Shown one piece after another: positions 1-6,245 of a stretch of DNA of 6,275 nucleotides. The position numbers and the translations under genes were made by a program. The DNA lies in the NCBI GenBank assembly GCA_910579725.1, contig CAJTUD010000103.1:1-6275 (forward strand), in the 5' to 3' direction. This DNA comes from an uncultured Oscillospiraceae bacterium (lineage in GTDB: Bacteria > Bacillota > Clostridia > Oscillospirales > Oscillospiraceae). The first letter of the stretch is position 1, and each line of letters starts with the position of its first letter. The notes beneath the pieces were generated by a model. That model was given only the letters and a program-made list of their open reading frames with translations. It did no database searches and had not been told where the DNA came from.

Positions 1-2
1 CC

Positions 3-119
3 GTCCTTGTGGTTTCCGGCTATTTCAAACAAGGCACTACCGCCACCGCCGCCGACAAGATGATGAAAGTGCTAGAAGCGGAAAGCGCAGCCGGGGGAAC
101 AGCCGCCCACGCTATATAA
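3..119 (+). CDS. C-terminal end of a small TnpW-like transposon protein (5' end outside window)
   Basis: An open frame enters from the left edge and ends at TAA 117-119, giving 38 visible residues. The codons look truly coding (GC-rich third positions, many GCC/GGC/GTG). The readable core is SGYFKQGTTATAADKMMKVL, followed by an Ala/Gly-rich tail ending in AHAI. From memory this resembles the C-terminal part of small proteins annotated as transposon-encoded TnpW in clostridial mobile elements, where a hydrophobic strand leads into a 'Y/F-K-x-x-A-T-x-x-DK' helix. That is a recollection of a family pattern, not a search result. The function of TnpW is not established. Its position just upstream of a serine recombinase start fits a mobile-element end. 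It could be the end of some other small protein. Confidence 0.5.
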   Translation, partial: VLVVSGYFKQGTTATAADKMMKVLEAESAAGGTAAHAI

Positions 120-177
120 TGCGATAAGCCTTAATAAAATAGTGTGATATTTTTCGACATAAAGTAGCAAAAAAGAC

Positions 178-207
178 TGTACAGCCAGCCCCGCCCTATG
201 GTATAAT
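178..207 (+). promoter_or_regulatory. Extended -10 promoter driving the serine recombinase stub
   Basis: A perfect -10 hexamer TATAAT lies at 202-207, preceded by the extended -10 dinucleotide (TGG-TATAAT, TG at 199-200). A -35-like TGTACA (four of six matches to TTGACA) lies at 178-183, giving an 18-bp spacer. The expected transcription start is near 213-215, leaving a leader of about 40 bases before the ATG at 253. This is a strong match to a housekeeping sigma-A promoter. The -35 and the start region each overlap or adjoin one arm of a 12-bp inverted repeat, which suggests control by a DNA-binding protein. Confidence 0.72.
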
Positions 208-235
208 AAACCTACGGAATAGTGGGGCTGGCTGT
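181..235. repeat. Perfect 12-bp inverted repeat bracketing the promoter
   Basis: ACAGCCAGCCCC at 181-192 is the exact reverse complement of GGGGCTGGCTGT at 224-235, with a 31-bp spacer. The left arm overlaps the -35 region and the spacer contains the -10 element. The right arm falls just downstream of the expected start, in the leader and 7 bases before the Shine-Dalgarno sequence at 243. Because transcription starts inside the spacer, the two arms cannot pair in the promoter's own transcript, so a DNA-level role is more likely: operator half-sites for looping, or binding sites for the recombinase. It could form a stem-loop in read-through RNA from the upstream gene, but no T-run follows. Confidence 0.75.
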
Positions 236-252
236 CGGAAATGGAGGAAACC

Positions 253-357
253 ATGACAAGACAGACCACCCAAAAACTGATTACCGCCCTATATCCGAGA
301 TTGTCGCACGAGGACACGCTTCAAGGCGAATCCAACTCCATAAGCAACCAGAATTGA
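253..357 (+). pseudogene. Large serine recombinase, N-terminal stub (34 codons)
   Basis: ATG 253 follows a good Shine-Dalgarno GGAGG (243-247) at 5-base spacing and sits behind a strong promoter. The peptide has the N-terminal signature of TndX/TnpX-type large serine recombinases: ALYPRLSHEDTLQGESNSIS, which matches the family pattern ALYxRLSxxDxxxGESNSIxNQ. It keeps the conserved Tyr14-x-Arg16-x-Ser18 group, where Ser18 would be the nucleophile that cuts and covalently binds DNA. Family members run to roughly 500-plus residues. Here homology stops right after SISNQ, and TGA 355-357 follows at once. No continuation of the resolvase domain, zinc ribbon or coiled coil is visible in any frame downstream. 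The gene is therefore broken and cannot encode an active recombinase. The sequence beyond about base 350 belongs to a different gene read in another frame. Confidence 0.85.
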
Positions 358-2327
358 ATTACCAGTTCCTGACAACAGTCTCCATCCGCGAGGAGGAGTT
401 CCGGCCCCGCGATTTACCGGACGGATGGAAGCGCAGTCCTGCGGAAAATACCCGCCAATGGCTGGCCAAGGAGACGGAGACTGCCTACTATAACTTCTGC
501 GCTAATGAACAATTCCGGCAGGACTATTTTCTGGAGGCGCTGGATAAAAGAAGTCTCTTCCACAAGAGCAAAGCGTATATTCTCGCCAGTGTATTGAAGA
601 AAAATCCGTTGTTCATTCATGAGCCGATCTACACACAGAAACTGGATAGCATGGCGGATCGTATCTTGAAACAGTATGCCGTGGGGCGTTTGATCGTCGC
701 AGGAGACAACCGGTATTTGTCAGGGGATCTGCTGGAATTTATGACGGGCCCGCTGCTTCCGCAGAATGTTCGGACGCGTAGAAACAGCACCTATTTCGCT
801 GCATCCATGTCAGATCACTTCACCAGAGAATCTTTTTTTGCGCCGGGTGCAGCTTATGAACACAGCGACGTCTGCACCCTGCTGCGCAACCCGCACATTG
901 CCCGAAATGAAGAGTGGCAGCTGTCTTTCTATCAGAGTGCAGACCGTCTGCGTAACCACTATCTGGGGCATCTTACCGACGTGGTCATGGTGGATTCCCA
1001 CATGCTGGCATCTGAGCGTTTAGGTGGGGCGGACTATGACGGGGATATGATCAAGACCATCGCCGCCCCAATTCTGAACGCCTGTGTCCGGCGCAACTAT
1101 GAATACGATCTTTCCAACCACAACAATCTTCCATTGCTGATGATTCCCACAGAAACACCACAACTGCGGGACGCCAATGACTGGTATGCTCGGTTTGAAG
1201 TGGTGCGGGATACGTTTTCCTCCCGTGTAGGGCAGATCTGCAATGCCGCATTGGACCGCAGCATCATTGCCTACAATGAAAATCTAAACCTGGAGGAACA
1301 ACAGAAATACCGGGAGGAAACGGAGACATTGGCGATCCTCACTGGACTGGAGATCGATTCAGCAAAGAGCGGCGTGCGGCCTGACCTGGAGGAATACTTG
1401 GGAAAGCGGACGGTTCAGCGCAGTGTTTTCCTGCGGTATAAAAATCTCGTGGAAGCGGCGGAGACCCGGCGGGCCTGGTATGAGCCTACTCACGCAGAAA
1501 AAATCAAACGGTTTTTTGATTCGGTAGACTGGGACAAGGTGGATTCCAACGTGGAGCGGTTTCCGTATCTGGCGCACCAGTTGAAAAAGAATACGCCGAA
1601 AATCAGACCGAAGCCCGCAGCGGACAGCGAGTTGTTTACTTTTGCTCAGGCCCCGGACTGGAAGGAACGGCTGGACAAGGATACTCTCTCTGCGGTTTCT
1701 GATCTGCTGGGAGATTATGAAGCGTGCCTATCTCGCATCCGTGCCAGCCGTGTGCCGATCCGCGATAAGCAGAGGAAGTCCGATATTGATCGTATCCTCT
1801 ATGCCAGAGGTCAGGAAGATGTATATGATTCCGATGAGTTGTACGCTCTCTTTCAGCAGTTGGAGCCGGAACGGGTCACCGCTTTACGGCAGACTGTACG
1901 GGAGCAGTGCTGGCATTTCATGGATGCGGCAGAGCGGGAAACGTTCCTTTTGGAGCAACTCCCGGAAGCAGAGTTTGCGGCCTGTTACGATCTGCTCTCT
2001 GATTTCCACTTTGGCGGTTTCCGGGTCTTGGGCGACCTGATCTGCGATATTGACGATGAAAATACAGCACAGGATAGGAAACATTTGCTTCGGGAGACCG
2101 ATTCTCCTGCGTTTATAGCAATGATGCAGACATTCATTGACCAGCCTTTTGCCAATTACCGAGATACTGTGGCCGCCAGATGCCGGAAGCTGTTGGATGG
2201 GATCGTGCGGCCTGCTTTGGCGGTGCGGTATGTTGTTGCAGATGGAAAACGGGATTTGCTGTGGGAGCTTCTGATCGACCAGATTGAAAAAAATGTCCTG
2301 CGGCGAGAGGTGGATTATGCTGAATGA
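354..2327 (+). CDS. 5'-truncated single-chain RNA polymerase-like protein (YonO / eukaryotic RdRP-type two-barrel family)
   Basis: The frame is open from about 210 (a GTG lies at 222), but the part before 354 is the recombinase stub and its leader read in the wrong frame, so the true coding part probably starts at the junction. TTG 354 overlaps the stub's TGA and is only a nominal start; no Shine-Dalgarno precedes it. Positions below count from GTG 222. Residues 156-174 (RLIVAGDNRYLSGDLLEFM) resemble the opening of the catalytic double-psi barrel in RdRPs. C218-x2-LRNPH225 matches the 'v-x-RNPxxxPGD' strand. GGADYDGDMI at 268-277 holds the three metal-binding aspartates Asp271, Asp273 and Asp275, and also resembles ADFDGDQM of the bacterial beta-prime subunit. 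SRVGQICNA (334-342) and LEIDSAKSG (376-384, Lys382) match the conserved 'vGxisn ... iDxaKtG' region. About 317 mostly helical, unassigned residues follow. Only about 226 real residues precede the catalytic triad, so the first barrel seems to be lost. Full-length relatives such as YonO are about 900 residues. The fold class is a confident call. Activity in this truncated state is doubtful. Confidence 0.78.
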   Translation: MNYQFLTTVSIREEEFRPRDLPDGWKRSPAENTRQWLAKETETAYYNFCANEQFRQDYFLEALDKRSLFHKSKAYILASVLKKNPLFIHEPIYTQKLDSMADRILKQYAVGRLIVAGDNRYLSGDLLEFMTGPLLPQNVRTRRNSTYFAASMSDHFTRESFFAPGAAYEHSDVCTLLRNPHIARNEEWQLSFYQSADRLRNHYLGHLTDVVMVDSHMLASERLGGADYDGDMIKTIAAPILNACVRRNYEYDLSNHNNLPLLMIPTETPQLRDANDWYARFEVVRDTFSSRVGQICNAALDRSIIAYNENLNLEEQQKYREETETLAILTGLEIDSAKSGVRPDLEEYLGKRTVQRSVFLRYKNLVEAAETRRAWYEPTHAEKIKRFFDSVDWDKVDSNVERFPYLAHQLKKNTPKIRPKPAADSELFTFAQAPDWKERLDKDTLSAVSDLLGDYEACLSRIRASRVPIRDKQRKSDIDRILYARGQEDVYDSDELYALFQQLEPERVTALRQTVREQCWHFMDAAERETFLLEQLPEAEFAACYDLLSDFHFGGFRVLGDLICDIDDENTAQDRKHLLRETDSPAFIAMMQTFIDQPFANYRDTVAARCRKLLDGIVRPALAVRYVVADGKRDLLWELLIDQIEKNVLRREVDYAE

Positions 2328-3222
2328 ATGGCAGGAATTTCTGGAGTATACTGGGGCAGTAACGTATACTGCCGCCGGGAAAAATGATACGACCTACTTG
2401 GGCCGATTTACTTTTGACACACTGCTGGATTTCGAGAGGCTGGCCCGTGTACTGACGATCCTTGCCAGAGGGTATCTCTTTCACGGAACAGATGGCTCGA
2501 TCCTCCAAGGAGGCCCGCGTAGCCGCATTGACTACGCCCGACGGGCACTGTGTGCATGGTGCAGTGTGCCGGATAAAAAAACTGCCACGCCCAAGGAGAC
2601 GTGGCAGTTCAGAACAGATTTCAGAAATTTGCACCAGGAGTTTCCTGATTTGGTTGGTGAAGACGGTGTGGGATGGTTTTGCCGCCATGTCCACTCTGTG
2701 GCAGGGTTTATCCGGGAGAATCTAGAGAAAGTAAGAAAAACCGCATTAGACAAGGCAGTCGTCATTGAGAAAAAGTTCGATACGGCGTGGCGGAATAAAG
2801 TGTTGCAATTTCAGGCGGCCATCTTCTCCCCGCAGACCAAGGGCGCATGGACATTGCGGTTCGACGATGTGATCGCTGATGCGCTGGAACTTGGCCCGCT
2901 ACGGCAGGGAGGGCCGGAACTTCCTCCGGTTTTGCTAGAAAAACTCAGGGTTGCTGTGCCAAGCGGGATACCGTTTGAGATTGTGCAAACGCTTGTTGCC
3001 TACTATATCGCCAACAAGCCGGAGGACAGCGATTGGGTCGTGCTGCCTGTGGCGAATTTTGATGCCTACTTTGGCGGAACCAGCTTCAGCAAGAAACATC
3101 TGAAAGCAATCCCAGAGACGATCATAGTACGAGATGGAATGGGGTTTGGGGTGTGCCGGTACAAAATTAAAGATGAGCTTATTGCATTATTACGCAGTAA
3201 TGATAATCAAAGCGGCGCTTGA
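2317..3222 (+). CDS. Unknown 301-residue protein, translationally coupled to the polymerase-like gene
   Basis: I do not recognise a family. ATG 2317 is chosen because AGAGG (2306-2310) lies six bases upstream and because it overlaps the preceding gene's stop (TGA 2325-2327) by 11 bp, a typical coupled arrangement. In-frame TTG 2284 and ATG 2293 would deepen the overlap and have weaker sites. The protein is soluble-looking, with no signal peptide or membrane segment. It has an aromatic-rich N-terminus (WQEFLEY), an Arg-rich helix (RSRIDYARRALCAW, 68-81), a basic helical stretch (about 132-165), and a C-terminal part with strands around residues 240-283. Four cysteines (79, 82, 122, 280) include C79-x2-C82, but no convincing zinc site is visible. 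The coupling suggests that it works with the polymerase-like protein, perhaps as a subunit or accessory factor; this is inference only. The last five codons overlap the convergent hsdR 3' end, so the native C-terminus may have been altered. Confidence 0.7.
   Translation: MLNEWQEFLEYTGAVTYTAAGKNDTTYLGRFTFDTLLDFERLARVLTILARGYLFHGTDGSILQGGPRSRIDYARRALCAWCSVPDKKTATPKETWQFRTDFRNLHQEFPDLVGEDGVGWFCRHVHSVAGFIRENLEKVRKTALDKAVVIEKKFDTAWRNKVLQFQAAIFSPQTKGAWTLRFDDVIADALELGPLRQGGPELPPVLLEKLRVAVPSGIPFEIVQTLVAYYIANKPEDSDWVVLPVANFDAYFGGTSFSKKHLKAIPETIIVRDGMGFGVCRYKIKDELIALLRSNDNQSGA
2345..2372. repeat. Duplicated GTATACTG with short inverted repeats near the gene start
   Basis: GTATACTG occurs at 2346-2353 and again at 2364-2371 (18-bp period). 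AGTATAC/GTATACT (2345-2351 and 2364-2370) form a 7-bp inverted repeat, and GCAGTA/TACTGC (2356-2361 and 2367-2372) a nested 6-bp one. All lie about 30-55 bases inside the unknown gene. The codons give YTG and YTA, so chance under coding constraint is a fair explanation. An operator or a translation-modulating hairpin is possible but unsupported. Confidence 0.3.
2573..2609 (-). terminator. Minus-strand intrinsic terminator inside the unknown gene
   Basis: A perfect 10-bp stem is formed by AACTGCCACG (2580-2589) and CGTGGCAGTT (2600-2609) with a 10-base loop. On the plus strand it is preceded by a run of seven A (2575-2581, the last two in the stem). Read on the minus strand this is a GC-containing hairpin followed directly by a T-run (CGTGGCAGTTTTTTTAT), the layout of a factor-independent terminator. 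On the plus strand no T-run follows, so it should not stop the polymerase-like operon. It lies about 600 bases past the hsdR stop and could end read-through from hsdR. Confidence 0.55.
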
Positions 3223-6200
3223 TCCGTCCACATCTCGCACTGGCTCATCACCGTTTGAACAGCATCCTCCATTCCTTCCGGCGGGTACTCATGCCGCCGG
3301 AGCAGCCGTTTGACCAGCCGCCGCATTCCCGCCCTGGCGCTCTCCTTTTTCTGCCAGTCAATGGTGCGGTTTTTTCGCAGGAGATCGGTCAATTCCTTGG
3401 TGATAGCGATCAGTTCTTCATGCTCATAAAGATCCTTGATCGCCTGGGGTTTGGTCAGTGCGTCATAAAAGGCCAGTTCCTCGGCGTTCAGCCCCAGCGC
3501 TTCCCCCTCCGCGCTTGCTGCCGCCATGTCCTTGGCCAGCTTCAACAGCTCCTGAATGACCTCCTCATTGGTCAGCATTCCGTTGAGATAGCGGTTCATA
3601 GCGCTCTGGATGACCTCGGAAAACTTTTCAGATTTCACGACATTTGTCCGCCGGTATACTGCCACCTGCTCGGCGATCAGCCTTTTCAGCAATTCCACCG
3701 CCAGGTTCTTCTCCTTCATATTTGCGATTTCTTCCAAAAACTTTGGATCAAACAGAGAGAACGAGGAGTGAACGTCTGAAAACAGATTGATAACGCCCTC
3801 GCTTTTGATACTATGCTTGAGTAGTTCATTGATCCGCTCATTTACCTCCGGCAGTGTGAGTTTCTTCCCGCTGCCGCCCATCGTCAGACGGACCACCATT
3901 GTCCGGACGGCCTCAAAGTAGGCGGCCTCAAATCTTGCCGCCGAATCCACCAGACTGCCGCACAACGACAGCGCCTGCTTCAACAGCAACGCTTCCTTCA
4001 CAAAAACGTACTGTGTGCGTTCCTTTTCCGGCAGATCCCGTTCAGCAATATTCTTTCCCAGAATGAAGTTCACGCCGCCGGTGATCGTCTTTGCCCTTGC
4101 CAAATCGTCTCCCTCCGCAAAGGCCGAGTAATCAAATCCATAGAACAGATCCCGGCAAACCGCCAGTTTCTCCAAAAACTTCGGATATGCCGCCTTGGCA
4201 ATATCCGTCTCTCCATAGTTCAGCTTGTCGCGGCTGGTATAATCGCTCATGGCCTGCTTCAGCGCGGCGGCGATCCCCACGTAGTCCACCACCAGTCCGC
4301 CCTCCTTGTCACCGAAAACACGGTTGACACGGGCGATGGCCTGCATCAGATTGTGTCCGGTCATGGGCTTATAGACGTACATCGTTGCCAACGACGGCAC
4401 ATCGAAGCCCGTGAGCCACATGTCTACCACGATGGCAATTTTCATCGGCGAATTATTGTCCTTGAATTTCCGGGCCAGTTCATCCTTGTGCGCCTTGTTG
4501 CCGATGATCTGCCGCCATTCCTCCGGGTCGTTGTTGCCCTGGGTCATAACGACGCCCACCTTCTCCGTCCACGCCGGACGGAGTTCCAATATCCGCTTGT
4601 ATATCTTCATGGCGATAGGCCGGGAATACGCCACGATCATGGCTTTCCCGGTCAGCAGATGGGCGCGGTAGTTCTCGTAGTGATCCAGAATGTCGTCCAC
4701 CAGAGAGCGGATCGTCTGCTCCGCCCCCAGAATGGCCTCCATCTGCCCCAGTTCCTTCTTGCTCTTTTCGATCACATACGGATCGGCGCTCTCCGCCATC
4801 AGATCGTATTCCGTATCGATCAGCCGCAGCGCCGTCTCGTCCAGCTTCAAATGAATGACCCGGCTCTCGTAGTAGACCGGCCGGGTAGCCCCGTCCTCCA
4901 CCGCCTGGGTCATATCGTATACGTCTATGTAGTCCCCGAACACCTCGCGGGTGTTGCGGTCCTGGGAGGAAATAGGCGTGCCGGTAAAGCCGATATAGAC
5001 GGCGTTGGGCAGGCTGTCCCGGATGATCCGGGCGGTGCCGGTCACTGTCCGGGCTTCCAGCTCGCCGTCCTCTTTCCGCTTCACCACCACTTTTTCTGTC
5101 AGCCCATACTGCCCCCGGTGGGCCTCGTCCGCCATTACCACGATGTTCCGCCGCAGAGACAGCGCCTCGCCGCTCTCCTCAAACTTCTGCATGGTCGTAA
5201 AAATAATGCCGTTGGCCTGACGGCCAGCCAGCAGCTCCCGCAGATGCTGGCGGCTCCGGGCGTGCTGGGGCGTTTGCCGCAGAAACTCCCTGCAGCGGGC
5301 AAACTGGCCGTAGAGCTGATCGTCCAGGTCGTTGCGGTCCGTGAGAACTACGATGGTAGGGCTCTCCAGAGCCTGCTGCAAATAGTGGGCGTAGAACACC
5401 ATGGACAGGGATTTCCCGCTGCCCTGGGTGTGCCAGAATACGCCGCCCTTGCCGTCGGTGGCGTGCTGGGTGGAGGCCACCGCCTTTTTTACCGCGAAAT
5501 ACTGGTAATACCCCGCCAGGACCTTGAATGTGTTCTGACCGTCCGCGTTGAAACAGATAAAATTCCGGAGAATATCCAGAAACCGGGTTTTCTCAAATAT
5601 CCCCTCAAAAAATGTATCAAACTGGGCGTATGCCGTGTTCTCATAGCTGCCGTCCTTGGTTTTCCACTCCATGAACCGGTCCTCGCTGGAGGTGATGGTC
5701 CCGGCCTTGGAGACGGTCAGGTCGCTCATAACGCAGACGGCGTTATAGACGAACAGGGAAGGGACCTCGTGCATGTAGTTGCGCAGCTGCCGGTAGGCCG
5801 CCGAGGCGTCCGTCTCCTCGCGGGAGGGGGATTTCAGCTCCATCACTACCAGCGGGAGTCCGTTGATGAACAGCACCACGTCCGGACGCTTCTCGGAGTT
5901 CTCCACCACCGTCCACTGGTTGACGATGGTGAAGTCGTTGTTGGCGGGGTCCTGGTAGTCGATGAGGTACACCAGGGCGGAGCGCTCCTCGCCGTCCGTG
6001 AAGTATTTGACGGGCACGCCGTTTTGCAGGTAGTCCATGAATACCATGTTCTTTTGCAGCAGCGTCCCGCTCTCGAAGTTTTGCAGCTTGTAGACCGCTT
6101 CGTTGAGGGCTTCCAGGGGCAGGGAGGGTTTGACCCGCCGCAGGCAGGGCAGCAGGATATCCTCATAGAGCGGGCTGTGATAGTCCCGCTCTACGTCGGG

Positions 6201-6245
6201 GCCGTATAGGTAGGTATAGCCTAGGTAGTGTTCACATAAGGGCAT
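3207..6245 (-). CDS. hsdR: Type I restriction endonuclease subunit R (HsdR)
   Basis: The motor and nuclease subunit of a type I restriction-modification complex: it translocates DNA using ATP and cuts foreign DNA lacking the host methylation. Positions count from ATG 6245 (1012 residues). The nuclease domain has RPDVV (Asp122), MELKSP (Glu136, Lys138) and QLRNY (Gln153, Tyr157), giving the PD-ExK plus QxxxY set typical of R subunits. The superfamily 2 helicase motor has HTQGSGKS (Walker A, Lys278), DEAH (373-376), GFTGTP (419-424), AMIVAYSR (about 535-542), DMWLTGFDVP (608-617) and QAIARVNR (635-642). A long helical C-terminal region, which contacts the methylase core in this family, ends with the conserved RAGMRRLVKRLLRRHEYP segment. 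Length is normal, but the family's first 20 or so residues before GYTYLYGPDVERDY are missing: an in-frame TGA lies at 6273-6275, TTG 6269 is the only earlier start, and neither start has a Shine-Dalgarno. hsdM and hsdS are not in the window. GC content varies along the gene (39 of 60 at 5401-5460, 24 of 60 at 3721-3780). Confidence 0.93.
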   Translation of the reverse strand: MPLCEHYLGYTYLYGPDVERDYHSPLYEDILLPCLRRVKPSLPLEALNEAVYKLQNFESGTLLQKNMVFMDYLQNGVPVKYFTDGEERSALVYLIDYQDPANNDFTIVNQWTVVENSEKRPDVVLFINGLPLVVMELKSPSREETDASAAYRQLRNYMHEVPSLFVYNAVCVMSDLTVSKAGTITSSEDRFMEWKTKDGSYENTAYAQFDTFFEGIFEKTRFLDILRNFICFNADGQNTFKVLAGYYQYFAVKKAVASTQHATDGKGGVFWHTQGSGKSLSMVFYAHYLQQALESPTIVVLTDRNDLDDQLYGQFARCREFLRQTPQHARSRQHLRELLAGRQANGIIFTTMQKFEESGEALSLRRNIVVMADEAHRGQYGLTEKVVVKRKEDGELEARTVTGTARIIRDSLPNAVYIGFTGTPISSQDRNTREVFGDYIDVYDMTQAVEDGATRPVYYESRVIHLKLDETALRLIDTEYDLMAESADPYVIEKSKKELGQMEAILGAEQTIRSLVDDILDHYENYRAHLLTGKAMIVAYSRPIAMKIYKRILELRPAWTEKVGVVMTQGNNDPEEWRQIIGNKAHKDELARKFKDNNSPMKIAIVVDMWLTGFDVPSLATMYVYKPMTGHNLMQAIARVNRVFGDKEGGLVVDYVGIAAALKQAMSDYTSRDKLNYGETDIAKAAYPKFLEKLAVCRDLFYGFDYSAFAEGDDLARAKTITGGVNFILGKNIAERDLPEKERTQYVFVKEALLLKQALSLCGSLVDSAARFEAAYFEAVRTMVVRLTMGGSGKKLTLPEVNERINELLKHSIKSEGVINLFSDVHSSFSLFDPKFLEEIANMKEKNLAVELLKRLIAEQVAVYRRTNVVKSEKFSEVIQSAMNRYLNGMLTNEEVIQELLKLAKDMAAASAEGEALGLNAEELAFYDALTKPQAIKDLYEHEELIAITKELTDLLRKNRTIDWQKKESARAGMRRLVKRLLRRHEYPPEGMEDAVQTVMSQCEMWTDQAPL

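Noticed and set aside
72..317. 81-codon minus-strand open frame
   Set aside because: It spans the promoter, the inverted repeat and the recombinase stub, has no ribosome binding site and no family resemblance.
222..353. N-terminal 44 codons of the polymerase open frame from GTG 222
   Set aside because: This stretch is the leader and the recombinase N-terminus read out of frame. The recombinase frame has the strong ribosome binding site and a recognisable family signature, so these residues are not treated as real protein.
2134..2694. 186-codon minus-strand open frame across the gene overlap
   Set aside because: It is antisense to two plus-strand genes with better coding signals, has no recognisable motif and contains the minus-strand terminator.
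3180..3206. AT-rich hairpin ATTAC-GCA-GTAAT near the convergent gene ends as a bidirectional terminator
   Set aside because: The perfect stem is only five bp and AT-rich, and no T-run follows on either strand.
5846..6166. 106-codon minus-strand open frame in another frame of hsdR
   Set aside because: Thr/Ser/Cys/Trp-rich product typical of an alternative frame in GC-rich DNA; the hsdR frame there holds the nuclease motifs.
4353..6209. 618-codon open frame on the plus strand
   Set aside because: It lies wholly antisense to hsdR. Its His/Val/Leu/Arg-rich, low-complexity product has no domain logic, and it is an artefact of GC-rich codons in the opposite strand.
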